Part shown: piece by piece, positions 1-10,600 of the stretch
Layout of the letters: every line of letters starts with the position of its first letter
How positions within the stretch are numbered: the stretch's first letter is position 1
Assembly (NCBI GenBank): GCA_012845835.1
Contig: JABAKD010000016.1
Coordinates: forward strand, 4,030,859 to 4,094,858
From: Undaria pinnatifida
Taxonomy: Eukaryota > Sar > Phaeophyceae > Laminariales > Alariaceae
DNA length: 64,000 nt
Reading direction: 5' to 3'
Notes under the pieces: generated by a model
Told to the model about the DNA's origin: nothing
Seen by the model: the letters and a program-made list of their open reading frames with translations, nothing else
The model's database searches: none
Translations under genes and position numbers: made by a program

Positions 1-250
1 GAATCTCCTGGAAGGAGTAGGAAGGTCGTCAAGCCCCATACGTGGCCCATGTGCGCGAAAATCGCAAAAGTCGGAAGAGGTGACCGGGAGCCCACCCAAG
101 GCATTACGTTCGGTGCGGGGCATTAGCGCAACCAAGCCGACACCCGGAATCGGAGAGGAAGGAGTGTGCAGCCCGCAAGCCCTTATGAGGTATATGCCAC
201 CATCCTCAACAGGGGTGAGACTCGTCGAACCAGTGCGGTCATGTCCGGTG

Positions 251-620
251 GCAGGCTCCGGTAAGCGAGACAGGAAGTCGGCGTTGCCGTTCGCGCTTCC
301 TTTCCGGTACTCGAGTGTGTAGTCAAACGCGGTGAGGAACTCGAGCCATCTTTGGACTCGGGCGTTGTGGCCCTGCACTTTACCTATGCTTTCCAGTGCC
401 TTGTGGTCAGAGAATATGCGGAACTTGGTCCCCCAAAGGTAGCCGCGGAGGCGTTTGAGAGTTCAAATGATGCTTCCAGCCTTCAAATCAAGAGGAGTCC
501 AATGCCTTTCCGAGTCTAGCGCAGTTCGGCTGATGTACGCGATGGGTTTTATGAAGTCGTCCGTCTGCTCCTGTTTGAGAGCGGCGCCGAACCCGTCGAT
601 GAAGACTTCGCAATACACGT
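251..620 (-). pseudogene. RNase H domain of the retroelement, interrupted by a stop
   Basis: Minus-strand translation gives GFGAALKQEQ, PIAYISRTALDSERHW, FRIFSDHKALESI and ADFLSRLPEP, the standard gypsy RNase H blocks. A TGA at 463-465 stands where a Trp codon is expected. The usual first Asp of the DAS motif reads Glu. RNase H would degrade the RNA strand after reverse transcription. Sequence from 250 to 1 continues the element toward integrase, which lies off the window. Confidence 0.8.
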
Positions 621-973
621 GAAACGTGAAACGGGCGTAAGCCGTCGGTGACGGCGTCTCAAGAGGGGAAAACGAGGACCGGCGGGGTCGTGAGCTCCGC
701 CAATATTTCTCGCACCAACTTCTTCAAAGCAGGCGTCAATGAAAACTTAACCCCCTTCCGGAGGAGCGCGTTAATCTGACGAAATCTCTTCGACAAGTTG
801 GGCAAAAAATTGCGGTAATAGTTGACACCACCCTCATGAGTGCGCGCACCTGATCAACGTCTGTGGGCATCGGCATATTGGTCAATGCCGACACTTTTTC
901 TGCGTTTGGGCGTAAGCCTGCTGGGGAAATGGAGTGGCCTAGAAAGTCGCATCGGTGGCACCCAATCGCGCCT

Positions 974-1576
974 TCAAGGGGAAAGCTTGATATTATGATT
1001 TAGGAGGCGCTCGAAGAGGGACCCAATCGTCCGAACATGCGCTACCGGATCGGAATCGAACACGATGGCATCGTCGAGGTATGCTTCCACCTGTTTCAAG
1101 TCCTGGATCACCTCATTGATGACCTTGACGAACCACCCAGGCAAGGCGCTGCTGTCCTGAGGCATAACGAGCCACTCGTAGAGGCCTGTGGGTGTGCATA
1201 ATGCTGTAAGGGGAACTGTGTCCTCGTGTGCCGTTATCTGGCGGAACGAGGAAATCAAGTCGAACAGGGAAAACACCCGACCTGAGCCTAAGGAGTCCAG
1301 AACCTGGTCCACGCGGGGAACCAGCAGTTGGCTAAGCTTGCTAATTTGGTTGAGCTTCTTGTAGTTTACCGTGATCTTCACGCCGCCAGATTTCTTTGGG
1401 ATGACCACCAGTGGGCTCGAATACGGTGAAGTCGAGTGCTGCATCAGCCCAGCCGCGAGGTACTGGTTGAGGATCGCGTCAACTTCTTCGGACAGTATAG
1501 AACTTATGCGATGGGGCCGTGAAGTGACCGGAGCGCTGCCCTCCAGACCGATATTTCGAAGGGCATCAAGGAGCAA
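974..1576 (-). pseudogene. Reverse transcriptase core of a Ty3/gypsy-like element
   Basis: This 200-codon frame shows RT motifs in order: SPYSSPLVVIPKKSGG (fingers), the VNYKKLN block, SLFDLISSF (first catalytic Asp in the FDL block), LYEWLVMPQ, and EAYLDDAIVF with the catalytic YxDD pair. The enzyme would copy the element RNA into cDNA. The frame ends at KLSP; the connection region continues from 973 to about 640 in other frames, with CDFLGHSISPAGLRPN visible. The continuing frame changes mark a dead copy. Confidence 0.9.
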
Positions 1577-2324
1577 GACCTACAATCCGTCTTCGAGATG
1601 GAGACCACGTCAGAAAAGTCACCGAGCACATCCCCCAGTTGCGCAATGGCCGGGGGGTCCCAACCAGGGTCGTGTAAGTCGAACGAAATCTCCCGCAGGT
1701 GCGGCGGGAGTCGGGCCCAGATGCGTAGAAACGCAGAACGCTTGGTTGGGTTCAATCGTTCCATTAGCGCCGGCGAGGACAACGGCACGGTGGGAGCTGC
1801 CACCTCCGTGTCAGGCGAGCGCGCGACCGCAGAGACCTGACTTTCCAAAGTCTGGCCAGGGTGGGGCCCCGCAGCGTGGGTGGTGTGTTGCAAGGCACCC
1901 AGCGGACGCGTGAAATTGGGGTGTCGGCGACCCCGACGAGGTCGCCTGGCTCGAGGTCTTCGACACCTGTTAAGGGAAGCACCAGTCGCCCTGAAGCAAC
2001 GAAATGCTTCTGCCCCGAAAGAATGTCCGGCTGCGGCAGGGTGTCGACAGAGTAGTGTCCTGTGAGCGCAGGGGAGCCGTTACTGCGCACCAAGTTGACC
2101 GCGAGCAGCTGGGGCTCGTCCGACAAGGCGACACTTGTAGTGCTATCATAGAGGAGGTGGAAAGCACCGTTTGTAGCTGCGGGGTCGACGGCATAAGCCG
2201 CTACGCCTGTTGTGGCGTGGCGGGACAACGTCAGCTTGCCCAAAACCCCATTATCGAGGGGACGAGGGGGCAAGGCGCGGTACGAACGGGTATTGAAGCG
2301 CACCCAGCTGTCGCGGCTCAGCAA
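1504..2324 (-). pseudogene. Unrecognised linker between protease and reverse transcriptase
   Basis: Two overlapping minus-strand frames, 1764-2324 and 1504-1893, are colinear with the element and carry protein-like sequence such as PPHLREISFDLHDPGW just before RT. I recognise no domain. They probably formed one linker of roughly 250 residues broken by a frameshift near 1.85 kb. Confidence 0.45.
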
Positions 2325-2388
2325 GACAGCGTGCTGCCATGACCGGTGGAGGGACCACGCATGCCCACACCGCGAGAGAGCACGTCGG

Positions 2389-2720
2389 TTATTTTTCGCG
2401 GAAAAAATGGACGCTCAGGCGGATGCGGGTCGCGGTCCGTGAAGGGGTGGATTCGCCAAAACCACCCCAGGAGCGAGGGCTGCTGGGCCTCCCGCACGCC
2501 GATGAAGCGGCGCCTACCAGTAGCATACGGTCCAACACGTCACGTCGGATGAAGGTTTGGGGGAAGCCAGTATCGAGGAGCGCCACACACCTGTAAGCCG
2601 CAATGATGTCCCCTCCGCTACGTATTGCAATCTCGGTAGTGAAAGAAAACGTCTTCCAGCGTCACGGTACCCCCGGCGAGGCAGGGGCCGTGTTCTGGCA
2701 GCGCACGGCCTGAGACACCG
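2389..2720 (-). pseudogene. Aspartic protease (retropepsin-like) region of the retroelement
   Basis: The motif ALLDTGFPQTF at about 2550-2583 is the active-site loop of a retroviral-type aspartic protease, which works as a homodimer to cleave the polyprotein. The residue after DTG is Phe rather than the usual Ser or Ala. The segment just upstream (2618-2720) continues the domain in another frame, so at least one frameshift is present. It follows the NADAR domain and precedes RT by about 0.8 kb. Confidence 0.6.
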
Positions 2721-2932
2721 TCAAAAGCTATCTCCAAAACCTGCGGACTTTGGTCGGCGGGTGTGCCCGAAAAATAGGCCGAAATACCCGAAGGAGGGCC
2801 TTGGCAAGCGCCGACCGCGGTCCCCGAGCGCGACGGCGGCGAGGACGAGATTTCGTATATTTCAGCATTCCCGATGGGGCTGCGGATCTGACGAGGGGAG
2901 GCCGGGTGTGGCGACCCGGCCTCGCTGTCGCA

Positions 2933-3416
2933 AATTGCTTCGCGAACGGCAGAAAGTGCGAGCAAATTTTTCCCTCTCCACTTGTGTGGGTTCTGGGCTC
3001 GGGGGTCGTCCGCCCGGAGACCAATACCCCGCACTGGGTCCAGGGGGCTGGTCTTGGCCAAAGGTTTGTTGCCAGTGCTCAAAAGGTGAAGTTTCATCGC
3101 TGGATTCTGCGTGAATTTGGCGTAGGTGCAAGATAACACGGCACTTTGCTTTTCCCTGTCCCAAACAGCGGAGTTAAAGTTGCGCACGCCTCGACCGACG
3201 CGTTTGTGTGTGCTTGGGTCAGGCGATGACATGATGCTCTCCACTGCGCGATGGTCTTTGAAAAATCTTGGCCTTTTCGGCCATCCTATACTGCTCCGCG
3301 CGAGAATATGATACGTCGCCCACGACGAATGACGAAGGGGACCACTTCGAAAAGTAGGACGGCCGTTGCCAGAACAACACCACGTTGTCTGCGGAGTATT
3401 CGAGAGAAGGGTCAAA
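2933..3416 (-). pseudogene. NADAR (YbiA/DUF1768) domain inside the retroelement, frameshifted
   Basis: Two adjacent frames together give a nearly complete NADAR domain. The first half (3258-3416) has the N-terminal block ending in AEQYRMAEKAKIF. The second half (2933-3256) has HKRVGRGVRNF, AVWDREKQSAVL, YAKFTQNPAM, SPLDPVRGIGL and PHKWRGKNLL. One frameshift near 3256 separates the halves. Known NADAR proteins act as N-glycosidases on ADP-ribosylated guanine or, in YbiA, on riboflavin intermediates. The usual Trp of the SPxDxxWGIG block reads Arg here. It lies between the gag-like region and the protease, so it was probably part of the polyprotein. The frameshift and the lost Trp argue that this copy is inactive. 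Confidence 0.85.
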
Positions 3417-3447
3417 AGTCGACGGTGCCAACCCGTCGGAGGCCGTG

Positions 3448-4017
3448 TTAGAAATATGGGTCTGCAATGTCCCCGTCTGAGAACAGTAGTTCTCGGCACT
3501 TTGGGCCCGTAGCGTCCCCCTCTGGGAACGCTCGGCCTCGAGAGCACGACGAGTCCGAACCCACGGGTGCTCGCGTCGTGGTCTTGTCGCTCTTTGGCGT
3601 AAAACCGCAAGAAGCAGCTCTCGCTGCGCCCGAAGGGGCAGAGGGCTCGGAGCTGTTTCTGTTTGACGAGAGGCGCGATTCTTCCGTACTTCCACGGAAA
3701 TAGCGTCCAGCTGATCGGGCTGGAGGCCGTGGCGTCACCACTGGCCCGTTCCGCAGTGTCGGATCTCTTTCCTGTACCACTGGGGCAGACGTAGCCTGAT
3801 GCACGTGGGTTAGCGTGCCTAAAGACGAAGCAGGGCCAGTAGACCCTGTGGGCGTCTTCAAGAGCGGGCTTCGGGCAGCAGGTGGTAATATATTTCTTGC
3901 CCGAGGAGGCTTGTTTCCGTTAACCCTCTTGGAGAAAGGAGACGAGATAGCTAAGCTTGTCGACCCCTCCTTGATGGGAAAAAGGATAGAGCGCCCGCCA
4001 CTATCGGGAGGAATCAC
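3448..4017 (-). pseudogene. gag-like N-terminal region of the retroelement
   Basis: A 189-codon open frame rich in Pro, Ser, Arg and Gly, upstream of the NADAR domain in the retroelement's own direction. It has no zinc knuckle (CCHC) and no motif I recognise. Its position at the 5' side of protease and RT suggests the place of gag or an N-terminal extension of the polyprotein. Continuity with the NADAR half is lost by a frame change at about 3.4-3.7 kb, where the 3219-3695 frame takes over. Function is not assigned. Confidence 0.4.
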
Positions 4018-5600
4018 CGGATCGAGCCTAAAAAAAAACTCGGTGTATCGATGTATCAGAGGGGCTGGCTTTTCCGCACCTCAAACCAACCGCCTCGTCG
4101 GGAAGAAGTAGAAGAGATGAACCCGCTCGCGTATGAGGGCGACGCGTCGTCACCGCAGCCTTTTTGCTGCGCGACGCGTGCCTGTTTTCTCTCGATATAA
4201 CATTTTGTGTTCGCTCTTTTTTGCTCATTAAAGATTGAACACGATATCACTTTAGTAAAAAGTACTACTACTACTGCTGTAGAACACTCACGCAGGCATG
4301 AAGTATTATTATTTGTGGTTCAACAGACCAAAAGTAGGAGACTAGTTCAGATTAGTCATTATTGTGGTTCGGCAGACAAAGTGGGAAACTACTTCAATAC
4401 CAAAACACCAAACGATACCACTTACAACAACAGCAGCAGCACTGTACATTATGTCGAGATTTTTCCGGTACAACTGCTACTACTCTGTAGTCGTAGTACA
4501 TGTCTGTGCTCGTAGTACATAAGACCTGGTACTTGATACCAGGGATGAAAAAATGAACAAGCTAATGCCTAGCCGTAGTATGTAACAAAGTGCAAAATCA
4601 ACTATTATTAATACCTACTGTAGATAGATTTACTACTACTACTACTACTGTTATAGTGTGCTGCTGTGTGTGTTGGTGTGGTGCTTAGTGATAGTATCAT
4701 AATTTTGGGTTTTAGTCGGTTTGGTTTGGGAAAAATAAAGGTTATTAAGCTCGCCACACTTTCACTCCCCCAACATATTATATTATATATTTCCGTGCCC
4801 ACCGCCGTGTGTTTCAATTTAACTCCTCCATTGTATTCGCATAATCAGACGTATCCCGCAGCTTGCTAAAATGGGTACCGACCCACTCTAAATTCATCAA
4901 CTCACAGCTGACAGCTGACGTGTTTGTTAGTAGATTTTTTTCCAAACATTAGTTAAATCCCCCCCTGTGAGAGAACCCCCAAGGAAGGAAGGGTGAATGA
5001 AGCTTCGATTCACAAACAAGAAGAGTACACAAGATACCTTTTTTGAGACGGTGGAGAGAATCCATGACATATCTGACGTCTATCTGATATTATTGTCATC
5101 GGGCGCATACAGTTACTACACAGTAGTCTGTTGCACAACAATGTATGTTGATGTGGAGGATCTGGGATCGATATTTTTGTTTGGATTGCTGCCTAGCAGA
5201 GGCGTTGGAGCTACCCAGGTGCATGCATTGCCCCCTTCATGTTTAGACTATTGAATAGTAGAGTATTTTATAACTAATTTTCAAGGACGTCAGCCGTGAG
5301 TTCGACGAATTTCAGGTCAATACTCATCTTTGCAAGCAAGCTGCGTTTATTATTCGGGTATCTTCGGTATCTTTTTTTTTCTTGCTGCACCTACAAGCAG
5401 TAGCAGTGGTAGCATATAGTCTTGATAAATATGTAGTAGTAGTCCAACATGAGGACAGACTAAACCTGAGGTATGTATGTCCAATAAGTTCCTTCCCCCC
5501 GCTTTTCTCCCCTCAGGGCCTGTGTGTGACATATTAGACTAGTAGTCTATATCTGTCTGTATAGACTAGATCTAGACTAAATAAAACGCAAATAAATGAA
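4018..5600. other. Intergenic, no gene recognised
   Basis: AT-richer than the retroelement, with short ACT/AGT-type runs near 4262-4280 and 4630-4655. A short copy of the GTCGAACTCACRGCTGACG dispersed motif occurs near 5282-5310 in reverse orientation. No open frame here looks coding. Confidence 0.5.
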
Positions 5601-5601
5601 T

Positions 5602-5604
5602 CTG

Positions 5605-5636
<32 letters not shown>

Positions 5637-5666
5637 GGTGGTGGTGGTGTGGTGGTGGTGGTGATG
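5602..5666. repeat. (GTT)n(GGT)n microsatellite
   Basis: Six GTT units pass directly into a run of GGT units. Confidence 0.9.
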
Positions 5667-5871
5667 TATGTCGACTATGCAGACAATGCACGTCGTTCTG
5701 TATCGACGCGAAAAAGCATTCATACTCCAGTGCTACCTGCCAGTGGGTGTTACCGACTCACGAGAAAATACAAGTTCTGCACGCACGGGAGAAGAAGTCT
5801 GGCCGAACCAATATGGGATCAACGTGCGTTCGTTGTTGTACGTATAGACCTAGTCATATACGTAGTCTAGA

Positions 5872-6282
5872 CCACGTATAGAACAATTGGATATTATTGT
5901 AGCCTTGGCAATTGTTGTGACACACCTTTTGCCCAGCTCGCAGTTAGTTTTGCTGGCCTGCGTGCGAAGCACGTAGTCAATCAAGCAGAGTCAGCGCTAC
6001 AGGGTCAAGGTTTGATACAGCAGTTTGGATTTGTTGGGGCAGGGCTAGACTTGCTTCTTTGGAAGAAGTCGTACCCAAACCTAACTCCAGCTGCTGCTTG
6101 CTGCAGTAACAATGCCACACCTTGTCGCAAAAGCCCAAAAAGCTGAAAATAAACCTGTCAACAGCTCACTGCCTGGAGACCTTGTTTTAGCGCTCAAGGA
6201 AGAAGACCAGGAAGAGTCAATCAAGGAACGGCTGAAAGGACCCACAAGACCATCCGATCACCGACCACCGAAAATGACTTAG
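5872..6282 (+). other. Two overlapping short open frames, function unknown
   Basis: A frame without Met runs from about 5872 to 6144 (about 90 codons) and contains AQLAVSFAGLRAKHVVNQ. A second frame from ATG at 6112 encodes 56 residues, begins MPHLVAKAQKAE and ends in TAG near 6282. Both look protein-like in composition but match no family I know. They may be a frame-broken transposon or gene fragment. Chance cannot be excluded. Confidence 0.2.
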
Positions 6283-7323
6283 AAAAACACCAAACGGCAG
6301 ATCTACGAACAAGAAAACCCCGGCTCTGGCAAGCTCTGATTAGAAACAAAAAGACAGCTCTACTCGTACTTGTACGTATTCTGAAACAGTCGCAGCTATC
6401 GCAAGCTCGACGCTTCGACTCTCGACGCTTTATTGAGGGCTCTTCGTAGGTCTAGTCGTCACTCGTGGCTGGTCTCGCGCTCATAAACATAGACTGCGCT
6501 GAGTGCACGAGGTGTATGCCTATGATGTACGACGCCTGGTAAATAGTACTACTATACTGGTGGTTGGTACGCATCAGTCCAGACTGCTGCTAAGTTGTTT
6601 TGTTTTTTGTTGTTGTGTATTCGAGGGTAGGGCGTCAATCTAGGCTGCATTGAGGGAGCCTGGTGTCGCCTCTCAATCCCTACTTGTTGACTTGTTGTGT
6701 ATTTTCGCGTGCACATAATTTTTCAGATACTACTCGTAGATTTCAGTTAGTCTACACGTAGGAGGCCAGCTCTATTTTAATTTCTTCGAAGGTCTGCCTC
6801 CCAAACGATACACTGACTATGGACTGAAATTTAAGGACCGTTTACAGTTTATACTACTAATAAAACTATCATTATACTCACGGACAGACTGTTTTTTTTT
6901 TTCGCCGCAAGTATATGATACAACCATGGTTGTTGCAAGTTGAAGATATTTCTTTTGCGGGGCAGGATTTTTCCCCATGATATGGCAGAACAAACAGCAA
7001 GATGCCACATGCATGACTACCGCGCGGGGAGTCCTCGTTCGCGATTCCCCGTTCATCCGCACCCGAGAGCTGTCCAGATGGGAGATAGGGAGATCGGCGG
7101 GAAGAGAGAGAACTCTATCAGTAAAATAGGCTCTACGTTTGTTTGTACCCCACACCACCATAGCCACATCACTCCACACCACCCCCACACCTCACACAAC
7201 GCCAAACCTCCTCCACATCAGATTCTCCAGACCAAAAATCAGCTCCACGCGGCTCTTCTTGCAGCAGGCGGCAAGCAGCAGCAGCTGCAGGCAGCAAGCA
7301 CCAGCGCGTTTCCACCGCAAGCA

Positions 7324-7347
7324 CAGCAGCAGCAGCAGCAGCAGCAG
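7324..7347 (+). repeat. (CAG)8 just upstream of a start codon
   Basis: Eight perfect CAG units lie 12 bp before the proposed ATG of the secreted-protein gene, in its probable 5' UTR. Confidence 0.85.
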
Positions 7348-7359
7348 AAAGAACAAACG

Positions 7360-7648
7360 ATGCCATCTTCTTCAACGATGTTCCGCCTGGCCACGGCAGC
7401 CGCGCTAGCCCTCTACCCGTCCCCGTTCTACACGGGCGTCAGGGCACAGGAGGAAGCCGAGCTCGATGACGAGGTCAGGCCGGCGCCTCCCTCCATCGGC
7501 GCCGACGTGCCGCTCGCCTACTTCGGTCCCGCCCCGTCCAGCATCGACAAACGCCTGGTAGGACCGGTGCAGCTGCTCCTTGCGGGCGTGATCGACGAAG
7601 ACTTGGCGACTATCCAGCTGCCGCTCTACACTGGGTACTACAAGGACG
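7360..7648 (+). CDS. Unknown secreted protein, exon 1 (residues 1-96)
   Basis: Signal peptide and N-terminal segment with LPLYTGYYKDG at its end. The donor is ACG|GTGAGT, phase 1. Confidence 0.8.
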
Positions 7649-10600
7649 GTGAGTCGGGTGTTACACCGTGCCGGCGCGGCCGAAGTAAAGGGTGGGTGGG
7701 TGGGTGGGTGGGTGGGTGGGTGGGTGGGTAGGTAGCGGCTGCTACTACTGCTACTACTACTGCTACTACTGCTGTTGTGCTAGGTAGATAAAATGTCGGT
7801 ATCATATCTACTTCTTCTGTAGGTGTTCGTAGGTATGCGCGGCGGGTGGTGGGGCGCTGCGTGCCGGGTGCGTGGGCTGCGACAGGCTGGCTTTGCCGCG
7901 GGCTTTGGTTGTTTTGGATCCCAAGTTGATGTTCATGACCTCACCGAGATAGTGATCATGTCGAGGACCTCACCTGCTCTCTTGTGCGTACGGCTGCTGC
8001 TGCTGCTGTTATATCGGTTGGCTTTATAGCTGGTACCGTGGATATGTTGTTAACAGCGTACCAGCTATATCGCCAAATGTTAAAAACAATCATTTGGCCC
8101 ATGTTTTGTGTTGGTATGCCCGTTGACCGAGAGCTTCGCCGGCTCCGTGTGCTTCGTGTGATCTTCGTCCTTCCGACTTGCATGCATGCGTGTGCTGGTC
8201 CCGATTGCCGTATCTTCTACAGCACCCAGGCGACGACGAGTTGCAAAGAAAATCTCTCAAGAGAGAGCATATGCAACATGATGTATCAATAGCAGCAGCA
8301 GCTCTTTGCCGATGTACGAAGCGAGGCTTTGCTACGAAAAGCGATCAGTATGATCAGTATTTTTTATCTCTTCTCAAACACACCACGAACCAAAAACTCT
8401 TGTGTTTAGTCTAATACCTGGTACTTCGGAAGTATTTGTTGTAGGAAGCACCAGCCTCGCGCGCGAAACTATACAACAGCACTAACACGCCACACGCCCA
8501 CGCCCCAACAAAATGAATCCCAAGCCACAGCAGCAGCAATGGATATCGCACTCGCCCGCACATGAGAGATTGCCCCTCGCCAGCTTATTTCAGTGTTCTG
8601 CACACCGCACAGGATGCTTGCTGCCAGTATTCCTATACTATACCTACCTGGTACAGCCAAGAGTGTCGAATATATTTCAAAGTACAAACGCATGACATTA
8701 ATTTGTATGGCATAAATGATACGGCAATAAGAAGATACGAGCAAGCTGGCGATCCTCAATCGATTCAAGGCACAAAATAACGCGAAGACTACAAACAAAC
8801 ACACTTACTTGGCATTTGCTTGGAGTACCCAAAAAAAGCACTTGGGTTTATGTACCGGAAATTGCAAGATGTTCGCCAATGATTCTTCTGTTACTGCCCG
8901 CGTATCTTGGCAGTTCGTAGTCGGCGAATGTACGCCAGGCGGTGGACAACGTTTGAACCAACCACGCTCCGCCATAACGGCTCTAACGCATGCAAAGGAC
9001 ATATAATGGGAGGCGTGTACCCCCCCCCCCCCCCCCCACCCCGCCTTCGTGTCCGTGTGCGCATATCTTTTGTCTTTTTTCCCTGCAAAAGCATGCGCGC
9101 ACGGCACTTCTGCACCTACCCCAGGAAGAATGACAGATTAGTCTACACTACTAATGAATGGCACTTTGGTCCCATCAGACTATTAATATTATTCTATTCT
9201 GATACCATTTTATTTTTGAAGCCTTTTCATCCCCGACGTCATGGGCGCGGGGGGGGGGTGCAACGGGCGTATACCAGCAACATCAACAAAAATGCACTCC
9301 CTATTAATAGCTGCTGGATAGCTGGTTTACGTCCTTTTTAGAGTAACTAGGATGGGCAGATAGATACATGCTCGCGTGGTCATACGTTATTGCGTGGTCA
9401 TTAACTGACGCGGCGCTATATCGCCACCAATCAACTCGGTCGCTGTCGTTCGTCGGCCCCGCCGTCACTCTCTCGTTAGCCTGACGTATCATACTAGTCA
9501 CGTTGCGGAAGACAAAGCTAAGTTATACTTCGAACTGTGGACTATGTACGAGTATTAACAGTCAGATTTTACTGGCAGCAGGGAGGGGCTTTATACTGCT
9601 AAAAACATGTAACATCTGCACTGCACTCTAAATGTACGTAGTTTGGGTGGGTGCAGTTCTGGTGTTGGTCCCTGCTCAACTCATGTTCCCTCTCATACTC
9701 GTACTACCGGCAAATAACAACGTTTATTTCTATTCTAGTTTCCGAGTGTTAATAGTGTGACGCCGGAAACGGTCGGTGCAGCTATTGCAGTTTTTACTAC
9801 TGGCAGAAACCGTTTTTTTCTATTCTAATATGAAGTTGTTTGTCCCGAAAACGTGGGTGCGACGCTAATAATAAGCGGGAAAAGGCCAATCAACCTTCTT
9901 TCCAGCTCCAAACACGACGGGTACTCTTAATTCCAAGTGATTTTTTGTCCGTAAAAAGCCCCGGTCCAGCTAATAAAGCCTAGGGCGGTCAATGTGCTTT
10001 TTTTTCACCTCCCGCTATAAACTCCACCTCCCCGCTCGACGGATTCTAGCCGCTACTTAATCGTCGCCGACTATTCTGAATCATTTTCCAGCTTGCCAAA
10101 CGTTGCCATGTTGGCTACAACTTCCAAGTAGTAGTTGTCCTCAAGATCTTGGTTGCACTCCTTAAGAGTTAATCTCAACTCAACTCGTCGTGAATAAGCT
10201 CGTCTGCTTGCCCACCCAGCCACCAACCCGTCCCCTGTGAACCCACCCCATTCTCGTATTGTGCTCATAACACTCTTCCAGATCCAATCATGAAGCATTA
10301 TATATCGTGTTGTCTATCTCAAAATGAATTATATCCATCATGCTCGCCGACCCTTCCTTCCACCCTCTCTTTCTGGTTTGGCATGGTTCTAGCCCCACCA
10401 GTACTTCGTATACATCTTCCATAAGATTTTTTCCATCATAAAAGCGCTTACGACTTATACGAAGTAATACCGAACACATACACACGAACATAGTTTATTC
10501 TAAAAACAAACGTTTAACGCGTCAACCCGAAATGTACACAACGAAACATATTTTTTTCTAAAAACAAATGCCTCCACCCGCTCCTCTTTCCACCCTTCCA

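Larger units (their letters stand above)
1..4017 (-). mobile_element. Degenerate Ty3/gypsy-like retroelement with NADAR domain, truncated by window edge
   Basis: On the minus strand, from high to low coordinates, I can follow a gag-like low-complexity region, a NADAR domain, an aspartic protease with a DTG motif, a linker, reverse transcriptase with YLDD, a connection region and RNase H. This domain order (protease, RT, RNase H) is that of Ty3/gypsy pol. Integrase and one LTR would lie beyond position 1. No LTR was recognised on the 4017 side. The reading frame is broken by several frameshifts and by at least one stop in RNase H, so the copy is dead. Domain identity is read from motifs; the family name is inference. 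Confidence 0.85.

Noticed and set aside
6940-7359. Upstream extension of the secreted-protein frame to a Met at 6940
   Set aside because: It would bury the signal peptide behind 140 residues of low-quality sequence including the CAG run; the ATG at 7360 fits better.
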